Notes under the pieces: generated by a model
What the model saw: the letters and a program-made list of their open reading frames with translations, nothing else
The model's database searches: none
Told to the model about the DNA's origin: nothing
From: Saprospiraceae bacterium
Lineage (GTDB): Bacteria; Bacteroidota; Bacteroidia; Chitinophagales; Saprospiraceae
Assembly (NCBI GenBank): GCA_026982695.1
Contig: JALSGS010000059.1
Coordinates: forward strand, 1 to 64,000
Direction: 5' to 3'
Length of the DNA: 64,000 nt
Translations under genes and position numbers: made by a program
Part shown: positions 1 through 9,349 of the stretch, piece after piece
Layout: each line of letters begins with the position of its first letter
Position numbering within the stretch: the stretch's first letter is position 1

Positions 1-3000
1 ATACCGGCTGGCCCGTAAGCACTACCCACGATACCGAATCCGCACCCGCAGGCCACGTCCAGTACACATCCACTTGCGTCGTCGCCGACGCACACCACAC
101 CGCCGCCGTGTCCAACGGCGCTGATACGACGACCCACGACGTATCAGGATCCGAGATGCAACCGTTATCCTGGACTTGGAGTACTACGGGCCACACACCA
201 GGTGCATCCCACTGCAGCACCCATGGGTTTTGTCCGCCTACTTGCAAGGCTGGTCCACTAATCGACAATACGGCATTGGTACTGGCCATGCCGGCAAATA
301 CAGCCATGAGCGAGTCTGTCAGGCATACAGTCGAGTCTATAGCCAAGTCGGCAACAGGTACTGCCAAGAGTTCAATCGTCGTCGAATCCCAGTAGGTGCA
401 GTTGTTTTCCGTATAGGTCAAGACCACCTGATGCGTACCTGATCCTGCACTGAGTGGATCGAACAGTCCCGAAAAGCTATCGACAATGCCTGGACCCGAC
501 CACGTGAGCTGGCCTGCGCCTATGCCATTTGCTTGCAACGCAAAGGGTGCAAGGGTATCGTACAAACACAGCGGTGCCACCATATCAATGCCAATGACCA
601 GTGGTTGGCAGTCGGCTGCCACACACAACAGTGTATCCATAGGCCAAGCACACAAGCTATCGCCCACAGCAGTCACCACTATCTGTACTGTATCGCCTGG
701 ATTGAGGCCATCGAAGCGCATACTGGTATCGCTCAGAGAAATCCCCGTGCTGCCTATCAATACATCCGTTTGATAAGTCGAAGCACCCGCCACTGCATTC
801 CATTCAAACAAAATTTCTGACGTGGTAGCTTGGCAACTGACTGTCACATCGGGCAAAGGCGCATCTACCCGTATCGAATCGACATACACATTCGAGCTGC
901 AACCGCCTTGTACCACCTGCAACTCCACTATATGCATTCCCGCTGTAGGCCAGGCCACTAGGTGGGGACCTTCCGTGCTGTCGCCAGGCACTGCACTACC
1001 TCCATTGAAGTTCCACAGATAGGTAGCATTTGCGGAAGCCGTACCACTGAAGCTGACTACAGCTGCCGAATCGACACATACTGCACTATCAATCGAGAAG
1101 GCCGCTACAGGTGAAGCAAGGATTTCCACTATGGTGGAATCAGTATAAGTGCAATTCGCTTCTTGATAGTGGAATACAACTAAATGACTACCCACACTCG
1201 CACTTGCCGGGTCGAACCATCCCTGGACACTGTCTACAATCCCCAGTCCTGACCACCAGGCAATGCCGCTGCCATAGCCCGTAGCCGTCAGTTGAAAAGT
1301 ATCGGCTACGGCCAAGCACATAGGCGGTACTGAGTCGATAGCAATAGGCAATGACGGACAATCTAAGGCAGCACAGGTAAAGGTAGCACTGGTATCGGGG
1401 CAAGCATTGACACTGAACGCCGTCACTGCAATCGTCACGGTTTCGGCAGGTGATAATCCCATAACGGTAAACGTAGTGTCGACCAAAGTGCCTATTTGCC
1501 CACTCAACACATCGACCTGATAGCCACTGGATCCCGCTACGGGTAGCCAACTAAAAGTTACAGAAGAAGACGTAGCCGCAGCACAACTTATCTGCAGTGG
1601 TGGTAACAGGGGCATCACATCAACCACCTGCGTCTCAGTAGCAGACACACAACCCATTGCTTCTACCGTCAGTGTGAGCACATGCGTACCCGTATCGGCC
1701 CACCACACCTGATGGGGGCCAGGTCCCGTACCCGGTACGGCTACTCCCCCATCAAACGACCAGCTATAAGTGGCATTGGCTGGTGCACCGCCCACGTACT
1801 GTACCAGTGCACTATCGGTTTGGCAAATGGGTGAGGTTGCGAAAAACGAAGCAGTAGGCACAGGATATACCGTTATAGAAACAGGTAGCTCTACTTGACA
1901 CTGGCCTGCCGTAGCTAAAAGGTAAAAGGTGGTATCTGCAACAGGTGCTACTACAGTACTACTGAGCAAATTAGTGGAGTCAGTGGGGATAGCACTATGC
2001 CAAGAGTAAATCGCACCCGAATTGTTGGCATCCACGATGGTAAGCGTGTCGAGGTCTATCACATCGCCTACACACAACTCAGGGAGCCAAGTCACCATGG
2101 GATCAGGTACCACATCGCCATCCTGTACGATCACAAATGCCGTGTCAGTGCAAGGCGGCGTCACTGAATCATTTTGCACTATCAGCGCATAAATTCCCGG
2201 ATCAACGGGTGCAAACACCACATCAGTAGTATAAAAACCATTAGGGCCTTGCCATGACAAACTCGTATAACCAATAGAAGCACTACCATCAAGCGACTCT
2301 CCACCACCATCACAGGCTATTACTACTGTATCGACATTAGGCACCGCCTGAGGATTCACTTCCGTAAATGTGATATTCACCAAGCTATCACAGCCTTGCC
2401 AATTGGTGAGCGTAGCCACGTATGGGCCAGGTGGACAATATGTCTGTCCATTGTATTCGATACAATCACCTGCACACACTGTAACTGGATAATCAGCTGT
2501 AGTAGGTGGTATAGGAACAATAACCACTATAATCTGGCTATCACACCCCAGATACGAGCCTCCCGGCAAATTGACAGTGCCCGACGTACACAGTTGATTG
2601 CCGGCAATCGTCAAGCACTCTCCCAAACACAACATCGTGTCAATCATTCCAGGCGGCGGGGGAATACCAATCGTAGCATTGAAAAAATCTGTGCTTAGGT
2701 CGCCACAGAAAGGCGGCATTGGCCCTGTTAGCTGTGCCTGTAGTAGCGCCAACGGCGTACCAACCAACGTGGCGGGATTAAATCCTTGTACTGTACTGTA
2801 CGACAACCCATACACTTGATAGTCTCCTGGGGGTAAAGTAGAAAGATTAGGACCAGAGACTACATACATGATCACACCACCAGAGACCACCAGATAAGTA
2901 TAGCCATAATATGCCGGATCCGGCCCAGATGCACCTCCATAATTAGGCGGTGCTGAGATATTTAAGTTGGGATTGCCGGTACATCCTGCCACATCAGGCG

Positions 3001-3691
3001 CATTGAGTGTACCTCCATCGGCATCACAGCAGAAGGCTTGTCCGCAGCCAAATTCTAAAGACCAATCGACCAGAAACCCCACATCCTCATCACATATATC
3101 GTTGATAGTCAGCGTCCAAGTACCTTCTACTGGGTGGCCCGGCACATTAAAATCGTTCAAGTCGCAATTGGGTGCCTGTGGCGCATTGGTCACCGGGTCT
3201 GTGACTCCTCCGCAAGGCACCGTCCAATTGCCCATCAGGCAACAGGTACCCAACGAGCAAGGGCCCGTATTGCAAACATATTCCGTATTATTCGTCAGCG
3301 GATTGCCCGTACCAGTAGTAATACATACTTCAATATTATCGGCATTGGTGCCACACCCCCCAAAGTTGTTATCTACATCGGCCATGATGAGATAAGTCAC
3401 TCCTGCAGGTGAGGTGAGTGATACGTTCAAATCGCCCACCCACGTGTGTTGAATGGCAAAACACACTTGCGTCAGTGGGCACAATCCCAAGTCGTTAGGG
3501 CCATCGATCTGTACATCCAAATACCCTTGAAAAGTGCCATTGTCTTCAATGGGCACAGGACAATTGGTACATTCACAGGGCTGAGCCCAAGACACCATGT
3601 AGGTCAAGCTCAGAAAGGCCCATATCAAAACCCAACGGCCTCCTTTCCTTTGCTGTTTGCGTTTTGGCCCAATAGCCAGCTGATTTTTCAT
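1..3691 (-). CDS. Giant modular surface protein with P domain and PKD/FN3-like modules (3' end outside window)
   Basis: The frame is open from an ATG at 3691 to the left edge (1230 codons) and continues beyond it. It starts with a basic, hydrophobic signal segment (about residues 20-37). Residues 60-170 read as a proprotein-convertase P domain (motifs TSPAG, GTWTLTIND, VDWSLEFG). After that come Cys-rich linker domains and PKD/Ig-like modules (NATYSWSFDGG, NATYLWNFNGG), each with an FN3-like piece (TFSWLPVAGSSGYQV, LFEWNAVAGASTYQ). The FN3-like pieces begin near 1600, 845 and 95, so the module is about 750 bp (250 aa). Such proteins in Bacteroidota are usually secreted adhesins or gliding proteins of type IX secretion with a C-terminal sorting domain; that end is not visible. 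Export and surface location are inferred. Confidence 0.85.
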   Translation of the reverse strand, partial: MKNQLAIGPKRKQQRKGGRWVLIWAFLSLTYMVSWAQPCECTNCPVPIEDNGTFQGYLDVQIDGPNDLGLCPLTQVCFAIQHTWVGDLNVSLTSPAGVTYLIMADVDNNFGGCGTNADNIEVCITTGTGNPLTNNTEYVCNTGPCSLGTCCLMGNWTVPCGGVTDPVTNAPQAPNCDLNDFNVPGHPVEGTWTLTINDICDEDVGFLVDWSLEFGCGQAFCCDADGGTLNAPDVAGCTGNPNLNISAPPNYGGASGPDPAYYGYTYLVVSGGVIMYVVSGPNLSTLPPGDYQVYGLSYSTVQGFNPATLVGTPLALLQAQLTGPMPPFCGDLSTDFFNATIGIPPPPGMIDTMLCLGECLTIAGNQLCTSGTVNLPGGSYLGCDSQIIVVIVPIPPTTADYPVTVCAGDCIEYNGQTYCPPGPYVATLTNWQGCDSLVNITFTEVNPQAVPNVDTVVIACDGGGESLDGSASIGYTSLSWQGPNGFYTTDVVFAPVDPGIYALIVQNDSVTPPCTDTAFVIVQDGDVVPDPMVTWLPELCVGDVIDLDTLTIVDANNSGAIYSWHSAIPTDSTNLLSSTVVAPVADTTFYLLATAGQCQVELPVSITVYPVPTASFFATSPICQTDSALVQYVGGAPANATYSWSFDGGVAVPGTGPGPHQVWWADTGTHVLTLTVEAMGCVSATETQVVDVMPLLPPLQISCAAATSSSVTFSWLPVAGSSGYQVDVLSGQIGTLVDTTFTVMGLSPAETVTIAVTAFSVNACPDTSATFTCAALDCPSLPIAIDSVPPMCLAVADTFQLTATGYGSGIAWWSGLGIVDSVQGWFDPASASVGSHLVVFHYQEANCTYTDSTIVEILASPVAAFSIDSAVCVDSAAVVSFSGTASANATYLWNFNGGSAVPGDSTEGPHLVAWPTAGMHIVELQVVQGGCSSNVYVDSIRVDAPLPDVTVSCQATTSEILFEWNAVAGASTYQTDVLIGSTGISLSDTSMRFDGLNPGDTVQIVVTAVGDSLCAWPMDTLLCVAADCQPLVIGIDMVAPLCLYDTLAPFALQANGIGAGQLTWSGPGIVDSFSGLFDPLSAGSGTHQVVLTYTENNCTYWDSTTIELLAVPVADLAIDSTVCLTDSLMAVFAGMASTNAVLSISGPALQVGGQNPWVLQWDAPGVWPVVLQVQDNGCISDPDTSWVVVSAPLDTAAVWCASATTQVDVYWTWPAGADSVSWVVLTGQPV

Positions 3692-4133
3692 TTTCCCCGC
3701 TTATTGCCATGCGCAAGTTGGTAAATTGCATAGAAATGACAGAATTCGCGCAATATCTTTTGGCCCATATTGCAGATAGCTTACATTTCCATCACAAAAA
3801 TGGAAATTTACTTATCCCGTACAGCTAAAAATCGAAAATAGCTAGGATTATGCGCGATGCGAGCTGGTTACTGACAAAAACCAGATTTACACGCATACAA
3901 ACTTTACCAAGTGTGTTAAAGCTATAGTCTACATTAAATTCGCGGCCTACACCATGTTGTTTGGTACAGTCATGGAATAAAACACACATGGCAAAACTTT
4001 ATCCCTTGCGACCAGTTACACTAAAACTGGTGCGATAGATGCTTGCTAAGCGGACGTCCATCGACCATTCATTTCTCCGCAGCTTGCGTTTTTTTGCAAA
4101 AGTCATTTTTTATTTTCAATAAAAAAGCTGACC
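3692..4133. other. Intergenic region between divergent genes
   Basis: This 442-bp stretch separates the giant surface-protein gene (minus) from the DUF3467 gene (plus) and should hold both promoters. It has no credible gene. An 8-bp inverted repeat (ATTTCCAT at 3785-3792, ATGGAAAT at 3800-3807) lies about 100 bp upstream of the giant gene. I found no good TAnnTTTG element. Confidence 0.5.
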
Positions 4134-4445
4134 ATGTCTGAACCACGTAAAGAAAACCAAATCCAAATCGAATTGCCCGATGAAGTGGCCGAAGGCACCT
4201 ATAGCAATCTCGCCATTATTTCACATTCGCCCCAAGAGTTCGTCATCGATTTTATTCGCACCATGCCCAATGTGCCCAAAGCAAAGGTAAAGGCCCGCAT
4301 TATCCTCACTCCCGAACATGCTAAACGCTTTTTGAAAGCACTACAGGAAAACGTATCCAAGTACGAAACACAATTCGGACAGATCAAAACAATGGCACAA
4401 CCTCCCTTTCCCAATCTCGACCTGACACCTAAGGCTGAAGCCTGA
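4134..4445 (+). CDS. DUF3467 family protein
   Basis: A 103-residue soluble protein matching the DUF3467 family in length and pattern: a beta-rich start (IQIELPDEVAEGTYSNLA), the ISHSPQEFVIDF stretch, a PKAKVKARIILTPEHAKRF core and a C-terminal amphipathic helix. The family is common in Bacteroidota and has no established function. The ATG follows an AT-rich leader, and no downstream gene lies within 200 bp, so it is probably a single-gene unit. Confidence 0.85.
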   Translation: MSEPRKENQIQIELPDEVAEGTYSNLAIISHSPQEFVIDFIRTMPNVPKAKVKARIILTPEHAKRFLKALQENVSKYETQFGQIKTMAQPPFPNLDLTPKAEA

Positions 4446-4649
4446 TACTTGCGTTTGCGTCAGATAGCCAACACACCATCCCAATTGTATTTGGCTAAAG
4501 CCCTGCCTTGTCCGTTCTTTGCAGGAGGTGCAAGGTGGTTCTTTACTTTATTTTCAGCAAGTATCACTCAACCGCTTAACATTTCTCATATATCCGTTAT
4601 GTACGAGAGGTTATTGTAGTCAGCTATTATCTATCATACAGTTTATTCT

Positions 4650-6035
4650 ATGCAACTACGCACGCTCTTGGGATTGGCACTTATACTGGTGCTGGTAGCA
4701 GGGGGCTGGTATCTTTTTGGCGGAAAACGCCAAGCTTCCTATGATGCTCCAGTTGTCACCAAAGTCGAAAGGGGTCCTTTTCACATTTACGTACGCGGTA
4801 CTGGCGAGCTCAAAGCCAAGCACTCAGTCAAAATCACAGGCCCTAAAGGCATGCGAGCTGCACACATATATCAAACGACCATCACCGACATGGTACCCGA
4901 AGGTACCATCGTGAAAAAAGGTGACTACATAGCTACACTTGACCGCTCCGAGCTGGATCAACGCATCAAAGACCACCAGAGTGAACTGGAAAAAATCGAA
5001 ACGCAGCTACAACAAGCCGTAATCGACACAGCCATTGAACTGCGCAGCTTACGCGATGAGCTCATCAATATGCGTTTTGCTATGGAAGAGAAAAAGCTAC
5101 AAGTGGCCCAAAGCCGCTACGAGCCAGCTATGGTCATTCGGCAAGCCGAAATGGAATTGGAAAAAGCTCAACGCGATTACACACAATTACTGGAGCGATA
5201 TCAATTGACGCAGGAAAAATCGCGGGCAAAGATCAATGAGATTCTCGCCTCGCTTACCCAAACAAAGCGCCGACTTCAGCAACTACTCGAGCTGGCCAAA
5301 GAATTCACCGTATACGCTCCTGCCGATGGTATGGTGATCTATGCACAATCGTGGAGTGGGAAAATAGGTCCTGGTTCCCAGATTAGTGCCTGGAACCCTG
5401 TAGTAGCTGAGCTACCCGATCTGTCGGAAATGTTGTCGCGCACATGGGTCAATGAAGTAGACATCAGTAAAGTGCAGGTAGGTCAAGAGGCTACAATACA
5501 GGTCGATGCTTTTCCCGGCAATACATATCCTGGCCGCGTCGTGTCGGTAGCTAATATAGGCGAAGAGCTCAAGGGCTATGACGCCAAAGTCTTTGAAGTC
5601 AACATCGAGTTACTAGTCACTGATAGCTTACTGCGCCCCGCCATGACGACTAGCAATGAAATATTGGCATGGCAATACGACTCGGTGCACTATGTACCAC
5701 TTGAAGCCATATTTCGAGACAGCGTCACCTTTGCTTACATACGCACTCCGACAGGTGTGGTGAAGCAAGAAGTGGTGACGGGAGAAGCCAATGACGAAGC
5801 TATCATTATCGACTATGGGCTACAGACAGGACAAGAAGTGTTGCTCACCGAACCACCCCAGGCCCAGACGCTACCGTTTCGTCCATTACCTGCTACAGTA
5901 CGGGCCGAAATTTTGCGCAAGCAAGAAGAAGCCAAACGCAAGCGACAAGCCATTATAGAAGCCAGGCGCAAGCAAACACCCACTTACCAACCTGATCAAG
6001 ATCAAGGCTCCAGTAGTTTTATCATAATGTACTAA
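4650..6035 (+). CDS. HlyD/MacA-type periplasmic adaptor of an efflux system
   Basis: 461 residues. One N-terminal membrane anchor (about 7-24) is followed by a barrel-sandwich half, a long alpha-hairpin coiled coil (about 100-215, rich in E, Q, K and R), the second barrel-sandwich half (VYAPADGMVIYA) and a beta-barrel (about 265-340). The charged C-terminal tail is rich in Lys, Arg and Gln. This is the membrane-fusion architecture that bridges an inner-membrane permease and a TolC channel. It heads a three-gene set with a MacB-type permease 52 bp downstream and a TolC-type channel after that. The substrate is not deducible. Unlike a complete MacAB-TolC set, no ATPase gene is present. Confidence 0.88.
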   Translation: MQLRTLLGLALILVLVAGGWYLFGGKRQASYDAPVVTKVERGPFHIYVRGTGELKAKHSVKITGPKGMRAAHIYQTTITDMVPEGTIVKKGDYIATLDRSELDQRIKDHQSELEKIETQLQQAVIDTAIELRSLRDELINMRFAMEEKKLQVAQSRYEPAMVIRQAEMELEKAQRDYTQLLERYQLTQEKSRAKINEILASLTQTKRRLQQLLELAKEFTVYAPADGMVIYAQSWSGKIGPGSQISAWNPVVAELPDLSEMLSRTWVNEVDISKVQVGQEATIQVDAFPGNTYPGRVVSVANIGEELKGYDAKVFEVNIELLVTDSLLRPAMTTSNEILAWQYDSVHYVPLEAIFRDSVTFAYIRTPTGVVKQEVVTGEANDEAIIIDYGLQTGQEVLLTEPPQAQTLPFRPLPATVRAEILRKQEEAKRKRQAIIEARRKQTPTYQPDQDQGSSSFIIMY

Positions 6036-6087
6036 AGCTTAGTAACAGCACCTTTTCGATCCTTCGCACGCCACAACCCCTTGCGAC

Positions 6088-7422
6088 ATGTTGTCAATGC
6101 ATCGAGTATGGTTTAACTTAAAAGTAGCACTCGAAGCTGTATCTCACAACAGCGTGCGCGCACTACTTACTGGTTTGGGTATATTGTTCGGCGTAGCAGC
6201 CGTCATTGCGATGTTGGCCATTGGCACAGGCGCCCGCCAAGCCATACTCGAGCAAATGAAGCTAGTCGGGACCAACAACATCGTAGTGCAAGCCATCATC
6301 CCTCAAAAACAGGAAGCTCCCCCAACACAGCACATGCTTGCTCAGCAAGTCAATGATAAACGCCCCTGGTCGCCAGGTCTTCAACTCAACGAAGCCGAAG
6401 CATTGGCCCGCGTCTTACCGACCATAGCAGCTGTAAGTCCCGAGCTCGATATACCCACTACTCTGACCCGACAAGGACGCTGGATGAAAAGCCATACTAT
6501 TGGCATCACTAATGCCTTCTTTCAACTCAACAACTTGCGCATCACACAAGGACGTGCATTCCATTTCATAGAAGAGGAACGCGCCAGGCCTGTATGTATC
6601 ATTGGAAAACACGTGGCACGTCAGCTTTTCCCCGATATACACCCTATCGGTCAGCAGATCAAATGTGGCAAGGCCTGGTTTCGAGTAATAGGAGTACTGG
6701 AAGGCTACGACACACAAGCCGAAACGCGCCACAAGCTCGGTATCCGAAACCACAACGACGAAGTATATGTACCTATACGTGCCGCCCTGCTCTATCTGCA
6801 AGACCGAAGCCGTATTACTAAAGACGAAATAGGTGAACTGGAAGAAGGCGAATCACTCCCTGAGGAGAATTATCACCAACTCGATCGCTTGGTCTTGCAC
6901 GTGTCCGATGCCACCTATTTGCACAGTACTGCCACGCTGGTAGGCACTATCCTTAAACGTCGTCATCAAGGTGTGGAGGATTACGAAATCATCGTGCCCG
7001 AGTTGTTGCTCAGGCAACAACGACAAACACAAGACACCTTTAACCTGGTACTTGCCGCCATTGCTGCCATCTCGCTACTGGTAGGTGGCATCGGCATTAT
7101 GAACATCATGTTGGCTTCAGTGTGGGAACGCATCAAAGAAATTGGCTTACGCCGCTCTTTAGGCGCCACCGAACGCGACATTGTGCAGCAATTTTTGCTC
7201 GAAGCTATACTTATCAGTCTTTCAGGTGGATTGCTCGGCATACTCTTGGGCACAGGAGCTGCTCATCTCATAGCTGCTGCTGCCCATATACCTACTATAG
7301 TAACGCTATGGTCTGTATTACTCAGCTTTGGTGTAGCAGCAGTTACCGGATTGATCTTTGGCCTAATACCTGCCCGCAAGGCCGCCCGACAAGACCCCAT
7401 TAAGGCTTTACGTACCGAATGA
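6088..7422 (+). CDS. MacB/FtsX-type ABC permease without nucleotide-binding domain
   Basis: 444 residues with typical MacB_PCD-FtsX layout: first TM helix about 25-47 (VRALLTGLGILFGVAAVIAM), a large periplasmic domain (about 50-310), and three C-terminal TM helices (about 320-345, 370-395, 405-430) with the conserved ERIKEIGLRRSLGAT coupling segment and the end motif PARKAARQDPIKALR. In E. coli MacB an ATPase domain precedes this region; here the protein starts directly at TM1, so the ATPase must come from elsewhere. The stop overlaps the next gene's ATG by 4 bp, indicating translational coupling. Confidence 0.9.
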   Translation: MLSMHRVWFNLKVALEAVSHNSVRALLTGLGILFGVAAVIAMLAIGTGARQAILEQMKLVGTNNIVVQAIIPQKQEAPPTQHMLAQQVNDKRPWSPGLQLNEAEALARVLPTIAAVSPELDIPTTLTRQGRWMKSHTIGITNAFFQLNNLRITQGRAFHFIEEERARPVCIIGKHVARQLFPDIHPIGQQIKCGKAWFRVIGVLEGYDTQAETRHKLGIRNHNDEVYVPIRAALLYLQDRSRITKDEIGELEEGESLPEENYHQLDRLVLHVSDATYLHSTATLVGTILKRRHQGVEDYEIIVPELLLRQQRQTQDTFNLVLAAIAAISLLVGGIGIMNIMLASVWERIKEIGLRRSLGATERDIVQQFLLEAILISLSGGLLGILLGTGAAHLIAAAAHIPTIVTLWSVLLSFGVAAVTGLIFGLIPARKAARQDPIKALRTE

Positions 7423-8936
7423 ACATGGTAAAAAAACCGGTCATCATGCGTATACTATCACTATTCATCACGATAATGATATGCAGTGTATTACCTACAC
7501 ATACCGCCTACAGCCAACCTCCAGATACACTTCGCCTCACCCTGCCCGAAGTAATCGCTTTGGCACAAAGCCGCTCACCTAGTGCACTGCTGGCCCAGAC
7601 ACGCCTCGAGCAGAGCTATTGGGACTACCAGGTAGCCCTGTCGCAATTGCGCCCCACCATCGGTCTCAACCTCACACTACCTAACTTGAGCCGCAACATT
7701 GAAGCCATCACCTTACCCACAGGTGCCGATGTCTTTGTACAACGCGCTCAGATGTATAATTCCGCTTCTTTTGGCATACTTCAACCGCTGCCTTTTTCAG
7801 GTGGACAAATATTTTTAGGTACTGATCTTTCACGTATCGATCTGTTCCGCACTGCTACACAAGACCCTGCAGTGAGCTATTCCATTAGCCCCATCAGTCT
7901 GAGTTTTGCTCAACCGCTATTTCAGCCTAACCAACTGCGTTGGACGAAAAAACTCGCCCCTCTGCGCTATGAGGAAGCTAGCCGCTCTTTTGCCGAAGAA
8001 ATGGAAGACTTAGCCTATACAGCAGCCCTGCGTTTTTTTGACGTGTTTCTCGCCCAGCTCGATCTGGAAGCAGCCCTTCGCGACAAAGCTAATGCCGACA
8101 CATTGTTGAATATATCGCGAGGCCGCTTTGAAGTGGGCCGCATTGCCGAAACTGAATTGCTACAAATCGAGTTGAGCGCCATGAACGCCCAGACTGCGGT
8201 AGCTAACGCCCGCGTCAATCTACAGACAGCCATGGAGCGCCTGCGCAACTTTCTAGGGTTGGAAACTACTACTTTCTTTCTACTCGTCCCACCTCTCAAC
8301 TTGCCACAAGCAGATATTCCCTTAGACAAAGCCTTAGAGCTGGCCCGCACTCAACGCAGTGAACCAATTAGTTTCCAACGCCGACTACTGGAGGCAGAAC
8401 GCAGTACCGAAGTGGCCCATGCCAACACAGGCGTACAAGCCAATATCGCAGGTGGTATCAGCCTAAGCAAATTTGGCGCCACACCTGCCGAAGCACTCGA
8501 CCAACCCAACCTCAACATGTTCGTGCGCACGACCCTCGAAATACCCATTCTGGACTGGGGGCGCCGCCGTGCCTATTACGAATCAGCTGTGGCCACCCAA
8601 GAGCTCGAGCAAATGCAAGTAGCCCAAGATCGCATCAACTTCGAAGAAGAGCTGCGCACCCGCGTACAGCAGTTTAAACTGGTACGCCAACGCGTACGCC
8701 TCGCCGAACAAGCCTTTAACGTAGCACGTAAGCGCGAGTCGCTCACGCGAAGCCGATATTACATTGGTAAAGTAGGCATTACCGAATTGGGCATCGCCAT
8801 CAGCGAACGCGAGGCTGCACGACGCGCATGGATGGATGCTTTGCGCAACTTCTGGTTGGCATGGTATGAGCTTCGGCGCCTCACGCTCTACGACTTCGAA
8901 CGCCAAGTTCCTTTGGTGCGTCGCACCCAAAAGTGA
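7419..8936 (+). CDS. TolC family outer-membrane efflux channel
   Basis: 505 residues: a signal peptide (about 1-33), then two outer-membrane efflux protein repeats made of long amphipathic helices with paired beta strands. The LTLPEVIALAQSRSP start of repeat 1 and the helix rich in A, E, Q and R around residues 170-270 are typical. It is the last gene of the efflux set, overlapping the permease stop by 4 bp, and should provide the outer-membrane exit duct. An ATG seven codons downstream is an alternative start. Confidence 0.9.
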   Translation: MNMVKKPVIMRILSLFITIMICSVLPTHTAYSQPPDTLRLTLPEVIALAQSRSPSALLAQTRLEQSYWDYQVALSQLRPTIGLNLTLPNLSRNIEAITLPTGADVFVQRAQMYNSASFGILQPLPFSGGQIFLGTDLSRIDLFRTATQDPAVSYSISPISLSFAQPLFQPNQLRWTKKLAPLRYEEASRSFAEEMEDLAYTAALRFFDVFLAQLDLEAALRDKANADTLLNISRGRFEVGRIAETELLQIELSAMNAQTAVANARVNLQTAMERLRNFLGLETTTFFLLVPPLNLPQADIPLDKALELARTQRSEPISFQRRLLEAERSTEVAHANTGVQANIAGGISLSKFGATPAEALDQPNLNMFVRTTLEIPILDWGRRRAYYESAVATQELEQMQVAQDRINFEEELRTRVQQFKLVRQRVRLAEQAFNVARKRESLTRSRYYIGKVGITELGIAISEREAARRAWMDALRNFWLAWYELRRLTLYDFERQVPLVRRTQK

Positions 8937-9349
8937 AGTTCCTCTCCCACAATCGAGACATACACATAGTCTCACTATTCAATCACCTTTACACAGTGCT
9001 TTGATCCTAGTACATTTGGGGGCACGATCAGGTGACATATTCATGTGTCATGCCTGTAGTTATTGAGTACTTAAGTTGCCCTAAGCAGTCAATTGCCTAC
9101 ACCATAAACCTTTCCCACTCTTTTACCCATACAATCATACACGAACCCTATACGCAACAAAACAATCCCTAATATAAATTGGCAATGCCACCATTATTTT
9201 TTCATATCTTTGTCACATAGCACACAAAAATATAGCACTTCGAAAGGCGGTCCCCCTAATTGTACAGTGTACCCTTTTGTGCTCGTGGGAGTCATTAAAA
9301 CAGGGTATAGACAATTGCACTACACTTAATTACGCCATCTACCTGCAGT
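8937..9349. other. Intergenic region with promoter for the HU/SPOR gene
   Basis: 413 bp without a credible gene. The only clear element is a Bacteroidota-type promoter near 9179-9212, listed separately. The implied leader to the ATG at 9350 is about 135 nt; I see no recognisable riboswitch in it. Confidence 0.5.
9179..9212 (+). promoter_or_regulatory. Bacteroidota-type promoter
   Basis: TTG at 9179-9181 (-33 region) and TATCTTTG at 9205-9212, an exact match to the phylum's -7 consensus TAnnTTTG. The spacing of 23 nt is slightly long. It would drive the HU/SPOR gene at 9350. Confidence 0.5.

Noticed and set aside
1188-1550. 120-codon minus-strand frame with Cys/Tyr-rich translation
   Set aside because: It is a shadow of the giant surface protein gene, which uses a different frame on the same strand.
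4037-4051. 15-base string AGATGCTTGCTAAGC shared with 63748-63762, both upstream of a gene
   Set aside because: A single pair of 15-mers is expected by chance in a 64-kb sequence; no further copies were seen and the flanking bases differ.
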